This document shows positions 23,010-35,000 of a stretch of DNA of 64,000 bases, in pieces; position 1 is the stretch's first letter, and every line of letters begins with the position of its first letter. Origin of the DNA: Sphaerulina vaccinii. Lineage: Eukaryota; Ascomycota; Dothideomycetes; Mycosphaerellales; Mycosphaerellaceae. The notes beneath the pieces were generated by a model. It saw nothing but the letters and a program-made list of their open reading frames with translations. It was not told the DNA's origin and made no database searches. The translations under genes were made by a program, and so were the position numbers. The stretch is taken from positions 1,116,001-1,180,000 of the forward strand of contig JAKUDP010000002.1 of the NCBI GenBank assembly GCA_022570795.1, in the 5' to 3' direction.

Positions 23010-26000
23010 ATGGAGTGTACATGGGATGCTGAGTTGCTGCGGAAGGGTGACCAGCTTCCAGCAGAACTGCTGCAAATTCTACAGAATGGCAGCAACGAGC
23101 AATATCTCGAAGTCTTTACAAGAACGGCTTTGGATGCCCGATACACCTACTTTCTGCTGGCACATTGCGAGGATCTGTTCGCTCACATCTGCGCGTCTCT
23201 CCGGACCCATGGATCTCTTGCATCCACTATCGCCACACTCGGACGAATAGTTCCTCATGCATCCTACCTTGCACCTTCAGCCATACAGTTGCTCGAAAAC
23301 GAGCGCTATACTCCTGGTCAAGCGGATGACGACAGCGACGACCTCCTATATCTACTTGGCCTCTTTCGTCTGCTCAGATTCAACTTCCGAGTGTTTGGCA
23401 GATATGTCAATACGACACACCTCTGGAAACTGCTTCGAAGCAGTAGCCGGCCTGTCACATATCTCATCATACGAATACTGCAAATCCAGCTCAAAGGCGC
23501 TGATCACTGGTTCGAGAAGACTGTCAAGCAGTATCTTGGCGAGGATACTGCTGCTGTCACGATCGCTGGATTGTGGGATGAGAGAACTATCGATTATCGT
23601 TTCTTGTCACTATGGGAACAGAATCGCAGCGGCGACTTTCGGAGGATCGTGAGGGAGATCAGCCAGGTGGCACCGACACAAACTACTCAGAAGTGCCGCG
23701 TGATTGCGCCAGAGCTGTTTCGCTCAGCAACCTCATTCATTGGCGGCATATTGCTACCCAGAATATCGATAGATGCCGTCGCAAAGCAAAAAAGCGCCAT
23801 AGTGGAAACGGAAACGACAGTGGGAAATCTTGCATCCATAGCGCGTGCTCTGAAGCAGCCTGACCCTCTACTACTCTCTGGTCTTGCAGGCTCTGGCAAA
23901 ACCATCCTTGTCCAGCATGCTGCGCAAGCCCTTGGCAAACTCGACACAATGGTCACTCTGCACCTCAATGAGCAGAGTGATGCGAAGATCCTGCTTGGCG
24001 TCCACACCACCGGCGAGGTTCCTGGCACATTCACATGGAAGCCCGGCGTGCTGACAATGGCTGTTCAGGAAGGTCGATGGGTTCTGATTGAAGACTTAGA
24101 CAAAGCGCCTAATGAAGTTCTGGGCACATTACTGCCACTGATCGAGAAAAGAGAACTGTCTATTCCGAGTCGCAAGGATACGATCTATGCTGCCGAAGGC
24201 TTTCGAATCCTTGCCACCGTGCGGAGTACAGTGAACCATCGTGGAGAAGAGAGCAAGCCTCTGAGCCACATGGTCGGGTCCAGACATTGGCAGAAGCTCT
24301 CGATCGCCACGCCTAGGTCTGATGAGCTCGCAACGATTGCCAGTGCTCTAAACCCGAGCCTCGAACGTTCGATACCACAATTCATGGCTGTCTACGAGCG
24401 TCTTATTGCTGTCAAGCAACAATCTGTCTTGATCGGACAAAGCAAGACGGGAGTGGCCCGCGCTATCAGTCCCCGAGATCTGCTCAAATGGTGCAAGCGT
24501 ATGACGCGAATATGGAGTGGTCGTTCGTCGTTCCCAGCCAACTACATGGACGATGCGTTTCTCGAGGCTGTGAACATTTTCTTAGGGGCTCTGCCAGACG
24601 ACGATGTGCGGGCAGGACTTGCTTCTGTGATCGCAGAAGAACTCCATATCGAATCTAAGCGAAAGGATTACTTACTCGGCCAGCGAGAAGCAGTGTACAA
24701 AGCCACGAAGGAGAAGATATCCTCCGGACGCTACACAGTACCAAGGATTCGACAGACCAAGATTGTGGAAGGATCCTTTTCGACGAACCCACATACATGC
24801 CGCACTCTGGAGAACGTGCTTGGCGCTGTCGTCAATCGAGAGCCATTGTTGCTTGTGGGCGAAACTGGTGTAGGTAAAACTACAGCAGTGCAGCATTTAG
24901 CCTCGCAACTGGGCAAGAAGCTTGTTCCATTCAATCTTTCTCAGCAGACCGAAGCTGGAGATCTGCTGGGCGGTTTCAAGCCTGTCAATCCTCGGACTTT
25001 GATGGTACCTCTGAAGGACGAATTCGACGACCTTTTCAACGATAGCTTCTCCTCTGCGAAGAACGTCGAGTTCGTGACGCTCCTGAAGAAGACTGCGGAT
25101 AAGAACAATTGGGTTGGTGTGTGTAAGCTCTTTCGCAAAGCCATCGGCATGGTTGATCGTGAGCGAGCTGTCACGCCACCTCGAGAGGAGGGCGAGGCGC
25201 CAACCAAGAAACGCAAGACTGGAACCAAGCGTGTCATTGACTTTGGCAAGTGGGATGCATTCCTTGCTCGGGTTGAGGCGATCGAGAGCCGTCTGACTTC
25301 AGCAGACAAAGCTGTGGCGTTCACATTCATGGAGGGCAACATCGTCAAGGCGGTTCGCAACGGAGACTGGGTGCTCTTAGATGAGATCAATCTGGCTTCG
25401 TCCGACACGCTCGAGTCGATTGGTGACCTGCTTGATGTGTCACCGTCCTTGCTCCTCACAGAAGCCGGAAACATCGAGCGCATCGATGCTCATCCAGATT
25501 TCCGTGTCTTTGCTGCGATGAATCCAGCGACAGACGTCGGCAAGAAGGACCTTCCGCCAGGTATTCGGTCACGCTTTACCGAGCTGTACGTCGAAAGTCC
25601 TGACAAGGATGCCAAGTCAATCGAGAGCATTGTGCAGTCGTGGCTGGGCGCCGCAGCAACCCAAGATGTTGCTGTGGCGAGCGATGTCCGTCAGCTTTAC
25701 CAGCAGATTATCACACTGTCTCACGAGAACAAGCTTGTGGATGGTGCAGGTCAGAAGCCACACTTCTCGCTGCGCACCTTGGCAAGGACCTTGAGCTATG
25801 CAAAGCACATCCAGTCAACCTGTACCTTACGTCGTGCGCTTTATGAAGGATTCCAGATGAGCTTTCTTACCTTCCTGGACGCCGAATCCGCCTCGTTAGT
25901 GCAACCGCATATCGAAAAGCACATCTTCAAGAAGAGGAAGGATGCGGATGTCAAGAACGAGCTGAAGCGCGCACTGCGCAAGCCTGAGGACAATCAAACA

Positions 26001-29000
26001 TATGTGCAAGGTCACCCTGGCAGTAAACACTGGATCCGAAAGGGTGCAGAGGAGCTGCAGGACCAGCCTCAGTATATCATCACGAACTTTGTGGGAAGGA
26101 ACCTGGAGAACCTTGTTCGAGCTGCGTCAACTCGTCAATTTCCAGTATTGATTCAAGGTCCCACATCTGCTGGCAAGACAAGCATGATCGAGTACCTTGC
26201 GCAACGCACTGGCCATAAGTTCACCCGTATCAATAACCACGAACACACCGATCTACAAGAGTACATGGGCACGTACGAGTCTGGCACAGATGGACGTCTT
26301 CAGTTTCAGGAGGGCGTTCTGGTGAAAGCTCTCCGTGAGGGTCACTGGATCGTTCTAGATGAGCTCAACCTGGCGCCAACAGATGTGCTTGAAGCCTTGA
26401 ATCGCCTGCTAGACGACAACCGTGAACTCCTTATTCCGGAGACACAGGAAACCATAAGACCACATCCAGACTTCATGCTGTTCGCCACGCAGAACCCCGC
26501 TGGACTGTATGGAGGGCGCAAAACACTTTCCCGTGCGTTCCGCAATCGCTTCTTGGAACTACACTTTGACGACATTCCAGTCGACGAACTGCAGGAGATT
26601 CTGGTAAGACGTACGCAACAGCCACCCTCGTGGTGTAACCGTATTGTCAAAGTGTATCGAGATCTGTCAACTCTGCGCCAGCAGAATAGGCTATTCGAGC
26701 AAAAGAGCTTCGCCACTTTGCGCGACCTGTTCAGGTGGGCTCTTCGACCTAATGACACCATCGAACAGCTTGCGGCAAACGGATACATGCTGCTGTGTGA
26801 GCGTGTGCGCAAACCCGAAGAGCGCGTTGCTCTCAAGGATGTCATCGAAAAAGCGATGAGCGAGAAGGGACCTAAAGTGCGGTTCGATGAGGATGCGCTG
26901 TATGCTGCCGATTGCCCTGAGATACAGAACCACATACAGAATGTCGCCGATCATGGCATCGTCTGGACGAAAGCCATGCGGAGGCTCTACGTGCTGGTGT
27001 CACGAGCCATCGAGAACAACGAACCTGTCCTGCTTGTTGGCGAGACAGGATGTGGCAAGACGACTGTCTGCCAAATGCTTGCAGATGCACTCAGAACAAC
27101 CTTACACACCGTCAACGCACATCAAAACACCGAGACTGGTGATCTTATCGGATCTCAACGCCCCTTGAGAAATCGCGGTACAGCAGAAGCTGAGTTGCGC
27201 CAACGACTTCTTGCTTCGCCTCTCTTGCAACATTGGCCCGATGCAGGAGCACAGTCTACAGACGAGCTTCTCTCGACATACGACCAAGCCGTGAAATCTC
27301 TTCCAAAGGATCAGCGAGCTGTATACCAGAAGGAGACTGGTCATGTTGAAATCCAAGCTTGGCGGACACGCTTCTTGAGGCTCTTTGAGTGGGTTGATGG
27401 AAGTCTCGTGCAAGCTATGCGTCAAGGACAATTCTTCCTGCTCGATGAGATCTCCTTGGCGGACGACTCAGTCCTGGAGCGTATCAACAGCGTTCTGGAA
27501 TCATCACGAACGATCTTGCTCGCCGAGAAGGGAAGTCTTGACTCGTCAATCACGGCAGCACCTGGATTTCAGTTCTTTGGGACTATGAATCCTGGTGGTG
27601 ACTATGGCAAGCGCGAACTCTCGCCCGCTCTACGGAATCGTTTCACCGAGATATGGGTGCCCGCTATGTCCGACATGGACGACGTGCTTCAAATTGTACA
27701 ATCGAAGCTGACAGCAGTCGCTCGGCCTCATGCTGAGGCCATGATCCATTTCGCCAGCTGGTTCAAACAAAGGTTCGACACGTCAGCCAGCTCTGCTGTG
27801 TCGATTCGTGATACTCTGGCCTGGACGCAGTTCGTCAATGCATATGGGCAACAGGAAGTGCTCCCGCCCATCGTTCACGGAGCTGCCATGGTCTACATCG
27901 ACACTCTAGGTGCAAATCCAGCTGGTCTTATGAGTATGTCGTCAGCAAGCCTTGCTGGAGAGCGAAGCGCCTGCTTTGCCGAGCTTGGCCGCCTGCTCAA
28001 CATCGATGCTCACACCTCGTACGGACAAGACTTTGAAGTGCGTCGCATTCCCGAGACGTTCAGCATCGGCCCATTCAGACTAGACTGTGTGAAAGGTGCC
28101 CGCGTCACCGAAGGGCCATTCACATTCGAGCCGACAACCACTCGCTCGAATGCAATGCGAGTCCTTCGAGCTCTACAGCTCCCCAAAGCTGTACTCCTCG
28201 AAGGCTCTCCAGGTGTTGGCAAGACTGCGCTTGTGACAGCAATTGCCAATGCGATAGGTATGCCCCTGACGAGAATCAACCTCTCAGATCAGACCGACCT
28301 GATTGATCTGTTTGGATCTGATGCTCCCGTGGAAGGCGGCTTTGGCTGGAGAGATGCGCCATTCCTGCGCGCCATGAAGGAAGGCGAGTGGGTCCTACTC
28401 GATGAGATGAATCTGGCTTCGCAATCTGTGCTCGAGGGTCTCAATGCTTGCCTGGATCATAGAGGAGAAGTCTTCGTACCCGAGCTTGGTCTTTCATTCG
28501 CCCGACACCCAAGCTTTCGCCTATTTGCTGCTCAGAACCCGCATCACCAAGGTGGTGGTCGCAAAGGGCTACCTGCGTCCTTCGTCAATCGCTTCACAGT
28601 CGTGTATGCCGACACCTTCAAGGCTGAGGATCTGATGATGATCTGCGAGCGCTCATTCCCTACACTAAGTTCAGACTACATCGCCAAAGCAGTCACGTTC
28701 GTCACCAACTTGAACAGCGAGGTAGCAGAACGACGGAGCTTCGGCTCGAGTGGCGGCCCCTGGGAGTTCAATCTGCGCGACATGACGCGATGGCTTGCGC
28801 TCGCTTCTACGACTGATGGCGTGCTTGGAGCAGGCACTCCCAGAGACTTTGTAAACATGCTCTTCACACAACGTTTCAGAACGAGCCACGACAGGTTCTG
28901 CGTTGACAAGCTTTTTGCTGGTATATTCGAGGGGTCCCAGCATGCCACTGACCTGTACTGCAACCTCTCCACGAATACACTCCAGGTTGGTCTCGCACTT

Positions 29001-32000
29001 TTGCCTCGTCGTGACTTGAGCGCGACGCCCCTGTCGGAAGCCTCAAACTTCAGGTTCTCCGCACGACAACACCGAGCTATTCAGGCTGTCATGCTTTGTG
29101 TGCACAAAACTTGGCCTGTGATCCTAGCTGGCGGGCCTGGCGTTGGCAAAACCACGATACTGGAGCAATTAGCTGCATGTTTAGGCGCCGAAACTGTGAC
29201 CTTGGGAATGAGCGCCGAGACCGATGCGCTGGATCTTATCGGAGGTTACGAGCAACACGACCCTCACCGGCGACGAGCGCAAGCAATATCTTTGCTTCGT
29301 ACTCGACGAGATCACCTCAGCAAAGTCGCCCTCGCGCAAGGCACTGCAGACCAATCTGCACTACTTCATGCAGCTCTCGTGGACGCCGAGCATGACACGA
29401 GCGATGCTGCTCTCTCCAGACTTGAAGACCTCCTGCCTGCTCAATTGAGGTCCGATCTGCTACCAGTACTTCACGAGCTGAGAACTGCATCGCAGGCGAT
29501 TGACAAGGCGCGTTTCGAGTGGATCGATGGCCCACTGATTGAAGCCATCCAAGAAGGTAAATGGGTCATACTGGACAATGCTAACTTGTGCAGCCCATCC
29601 GTCCTTGACAGGCTCAATGGTCTCATGGAACCGAACGGTGTCCTGATCGTGAATGAGCACTGCGCGCCTGACGGCTCTGCACAAATCATCACTCCCCATC
29701 CTGAATTTCGAATCTTCCTGACAGTCGATCCACGACTGGGAGACCTCTCGCGAGCCATGCGAAATCGCGCTGTAGAGATCTTTCTTGACGCGCCCGACGA
29801 ATCTACGAATGCTTCAACAGGCATCTTGCAACCCGAGTCAGCAATGACACGATTCAGCATCATGCAGCAGGTCATCGCTGAAGAGATGTCTACCGAGCAC
29901 ACGAGTGCTGTAGCCGAAGATCATCTTGGTCTTTCCGACCAGCCACTCTTATCTCGATTCAAGGCCCAGCAGAGTACAGGCCACCCGCATCAGCAATCGG
30001 ACGATGCATTGCCTCCATTTGAAGATGACACTGTACTCGTCAGCAAGAATGATGACCTTCATGCTCTGTATCGGGGAGTGGCAACCGCACTTCACGCGCC
30101 TGCTGACTATGCTCGTGTACAGGTTAGTAGTCCAAAAGTTCACACAGTAAGTATCACGGCTGACGGTAAGTGCAATTTACAGACTGTTCATCCTCTCAAC
30201 AATCAACCTCTCGTTCAACAATCCCAGCAAGTCTTTGCAGTAGCAGTCTCACTCGGAGCACGCTACGACATCAAGATTCAACTCACTGCGATTGAAGGTG
30301 CTTTGGCCATGTTGAAGGCTGATCGCAAGCTGTCCGATGGTCTTGCTCGATTCTGGAAGAAAGCTCAGCGACAAGCGAACGTTGGCAATAGCGGATCAAA
30401 ACCAGGCCTGTTGGACATCCTTGAGAATTTACTGTCACCCATCCAAGCATGGCTCGAAGAGCCTAGGGACCTGCAGCGAGACGAATCACGCGTGGTCAAG
30501 AAGATCACTGGCAGCTTGATCGCTTACTGCTGGACTCTGCTGCGTACCCTGAATTCACCGGCACTGGACATACCACTTCTGACTGCAACAGCAATGGTTG
30601 GACAATCTCTGTGCCATACGAACGCGACTTCGACTGCCCTCGAATCTACAATCAGCCAATTCCAGACCGGCTTGAGCAATCTTGGTCTCGTATCAGACAC
30701 AGAAGCCCGGCATGCTTTTGTCACCATGTGGCGACATTTCCGCCCGCTGATGCCGAAGACTATGGACACTCTGCAGGCCCTCCAGCACTTCGAAGACGTG
30801 ATTGAGCAGTTTGACTTATCGACGCTAAGCTTTCGCTTGCCAATCAAACATATCACAGAGCTGCGCATGCACTTCCAACGCGCACTCGACACGAACAGCT
30901 CAGCTGAGGAACTCAACTCTCTGGCCGAGAAGGCGTTAACGTCTCTGCCTGCATCCTCGGCAGATGACGAGCTGATCGATAATGCTGTGGACATATCGCC
31001 TCACTTCGCCAGCAGCTTCGAGGCTCTGTACCAGCGATTTGCCATTGCTCCTCAATGCGCTAACTTCAAAGCTCCGGATATGACCAGTCTGGAGGTCTTT
31101 TCATGCAGAAGGACAGTGAATGGAAGCCATGCCAGTCAAAGCGGGACGTCCAGCACGACCCAACTTGTGCTTGGTCGTCTTCGCTTGCTGTCATCGCCAG
31201 CGGTCGGCGATGCCTCCACCATAACCATCGATAGACTCGCAGGCACGAAGATGATCATCGATGGCGTCGCCACTGTCGGAGAGGTGAACCTGCAGGCTTT
31301 GAGTCTACTTGAGACCGAGACGAAGACTATGGGTCATGCAGCTGCTGTTCGCGCACATACTCTCGACGCCGATCCTTTGACAGATATCGATAGAATCCTG
31401 CGAAGCTTGTTGGATGCCGTACTGGAGGCACTTGTTGCCAACAATGAGCTTGGTCTGCTGAGGGAACTCGCCAATGGCCTTTCCACCGCGCTTGAGGCGG
31501 GAGATGCGAAGCATCTGACACTTCTGGAAGGCGCAAGTGGGTGGGCTGAAAGAATATGCCAACGTCTCGCCATGGTGGCTGTATACCTGACCACCAGGAC
31601 GGAGCAAACAGAGCAGAGGAGACAGTCTGCAGCAAGTGCTTGGTGTGCCCTGGCCTCCGCATGCCTCGACCTCTATGTGCCCGAGCACGCATTTGATCCA
31701 GTCCAGGAATCACAAGTCCTCACCGACGTTTTCCAGCACAATCAACGCGATCTACAAGCGCGACTTGCAGCTTTGCAGTCTCTCAAGCAAGCATGGGTCG
31801 GAGAGTCAGAGTCACTACGAGCTCGCTTGCTCCAAGAAGACATTGAAGCATTGGGAGAAGGCCCAGCAAAGGTGGATATCTGTCGACCTGCACAGTCCAA
31901 GCTCTCTGAATTACATGGCGAGCTTCACGTACTTGCGCGCATCGTGAGTCCACTTCGACAAAGTTCGAGCGCCCAGAGCTTGAACAGTGGCGCCTGGAGC

Positions 32001-35000
32001 AACCTGCGCATCATTCGCGACCGTCTGCACTCCAAGCAGTACCGAGCATATGCAGACCTGACCGCACCCGTGGTGGGCTTCATTGACTGCTTGTCTGTCG
32101 CACAACGTCTCTCGGCATCTCCAGGCCACGAGCCCCAGCGCCAGGACGCCTCGATTGCCAGTATCACGCCATTTCTCGATGCTGGTTCGAAAGACTGGAT
32201 AGATGATGAGCGGTTCATCGACGTGCAACATACTTGTCGATCGATGGAAGAACAGCTCTTCTGGCTCTCCGCAATAGCTGCACGCTCGTCAATCGTACCA
32301 ATAAGCAAGGCATCCCCAGCCCTACGCTCCACTATCAACGATACACTACGCCTATTCTACGAGGCGTGGACTAAAGAGCTCGATCGTGATCAGAGAATGG
32401 CTGCTCGTAACTCAAGTCTATACCAGTTCCGAGGTGTTGATGATGAATCTGAAGAAACCACTTCAGCAGAGCTCCAACAACTCTTCCCAAGCTACGACAA
32501 CGAAGGTGACGGATCAACATCGACCTCGAGAGTGACTGCGCAGTCGCTGGCATCACGCATGGCTGTGGTACATCACAGCATTCATTCTGAGGCTGAGCTG
32601 AGTTCAGAAAAGCTACTTGACCTGCTAAAGCAAGCATCACAATTGCCAACCACGCGTACCACATCCAACATTGTCGCCATAATGAGGGCGCTTCATGAGC
32701 TATCGAGCAGCTTAGCATCGCCGCAAAAGAGCAAGAACATCTACACAGACTCCAATATAGGGCAAGCCAAGACTCTCGTTGCTCTGCTCGGCAGAATTAC
32801 CAAGAGGTTTGAGTCTATTCACGTCGCATGGCCAGATCACGCCACTCCAATCGACGTCCTTCGCGCCTGCAATACGATCCTAGCGCTGAGCCACTCAGAA
32901 CCACTGGCACGTTTCTTGCCTTTCGTTGAGAAACTGCACGTTACCGTGAACGAGTGGCAGAAAGTGGCCAGTTCAGAATACTCCGTTCGTCCTTTGCTCG
33001 AGGAGATCACTAGTCTCATCGTGAGCTGGCGGCAGCTGGAGCTCTCAACTTGGGCGGGCTTGTTCGATCATGAGGACGAGGCCTGCAAGCAAAGTGCTTC
33101 GTCGTGGTGGTACATCGCTTACGAGACCATTATCGCAGCAGCTGAGGAGGAAAGCGGATCTGGCCAATCCCTTACGCATTTCTCGCAGCAACTTCTCGAG
33201 ACTCTTGGCGGCTTTCTCACAAACTGCGGCTTGGGAGAGTTCCGGGTTCGCCTGTCGATGCTTGTTGACTTCGAGGCTGATCTAGCCAGCCGAGTCATTG
33301 ACAATGCTGCGCTTGTTCCAGTTCGGGACGCACTTGCAAGTCTGATACAGTTCTATGCACACTTCATTCCATCGGTGACAGATCATTGGACTCGTAAACG
33401 AGCGGAGCTCGAGAAGCAGATCAAGGAAGTGGTTCAATTGGCCAGCTGGAAGGATCGCAACATTGAAGAGATGAAGAGAAGCGCCAAGAACTCACACAAC
33501 AGACTCCTGCGAAGTGTCAAGAAGTACCGAATGCTCCTCGCCGAACCTGTGTCACCTCTTCTACAATCAGACTTCCCAGCCATACGGCAAAGACAAGATG
33601 GCCAGGCTGTGCGCATTCGAGATCTTGAGCTCGTCGAAGGTCTTCCAGATGTACACTTGACAGCTTGGCGAAAGCGACCTCAGGCGCTGGAAGACCTTGT
33701 CTCGATCGCGTCTGGCATTGCAGCTAATCTCGCTTTGATCGTAGGCGCGAGTGAGGTCTCCGAACGATTGCACAAGTGGCTATCGGAAACCAACGAGGAA
33801 GCTGCTGAGCTTCGTAAAGAGACTCCAAGCACTGCCACTGAGAAGAACAAAAGCATCGTGCAGCAGCTCAAAGCCCGTAAGCGCCGCCTGATGGCTGACG
33901 TGTTTCGCGATGTGCATGCTATGGGATTCCAGAAGAATCTCGGCGAGGATGTCCTGGCGCAACAGCAGTCGCTGTATGGCGTGTTATCCAAGTCACCGCC
34001 ACTGCAGCTATCAGGCAGCACGGTGGACGCTTCCACAGCGGACTACGAGTATCATCGCTTCGCTCATTTGATGCCCACTGTTCGAGCAAGCACGCGCGCG
34101 CACAACGAGGACCTTACACCTGCTGAGATAGCTCGTGGTAAGACGCTTCTTGAGAGTATGCTTCAGATCACTACGCAGCAGAGACCGAGCATTAGTCAAG
34201 GTCTTGCTGATTTGACAGCCTTCACGATCGCGGTCAACCAGCTCGCAGAGTTGTCCAAGGTTGACAACATTCGCATCCACGGACGGGATCATTCTGAGCG
34301 CACCATGTTCAGTGCTCGGCTTCGTGGCTTGCTGGCCATTGTCAGAACTACGACGCAATGTGTTCACATGCAGTCAGCGCTAGCAAAGGCTGACTTCTCG
34401 GACATCGAGAACAAGCTTGCAACGATAGTTCGCGACCTTCAGGCCATGGAGGTCGCCTTAGCTTCCCAGACAAGTCTACCCGAGTATGTGACCACATCCG
34501 TCACACGCGAACGTTTGCAAGAATACGACGAGACTGTGTCGAACCTCGACATCGCAGTGAAGAGCGCAATTGATATACATCCCGAGCTTGGACCGGTCTT
34601 GGCTCATGTATCAATGTGGAGCAGTCGCTACGGCATCAATGCTGCGCACTCCAGCCCACAAGCCTTGAGTGCCGAAGCGTGGGTACAACGCTTGGTGGAC
34701 GTGATTGACAGAGTCCGACTCTCTTCCATTACACAGGCTGCGAGCACTCCCAATGGGAAGTCCAAGAAATCATGGCTTCTAGAGCAGCCGAGGCACCTGC
34801 AAGAGGCTGTCCAAGCTCTTGAAATTCACGACATTAGCGCTCATTTGCAGCAGCTGATGGCCTCGCTTCCATCAATGCAGTCAAGTGACATGGAGCTGGA
34901 CCAGATCGCCACTGTCTGTGCAAACACCCGGCCTGTGCTCGCAGCCTATGCCGACAGTGCTCAGAAGCTGCTGAAAGAGCTCTGCACCCTTCATGCTTCG

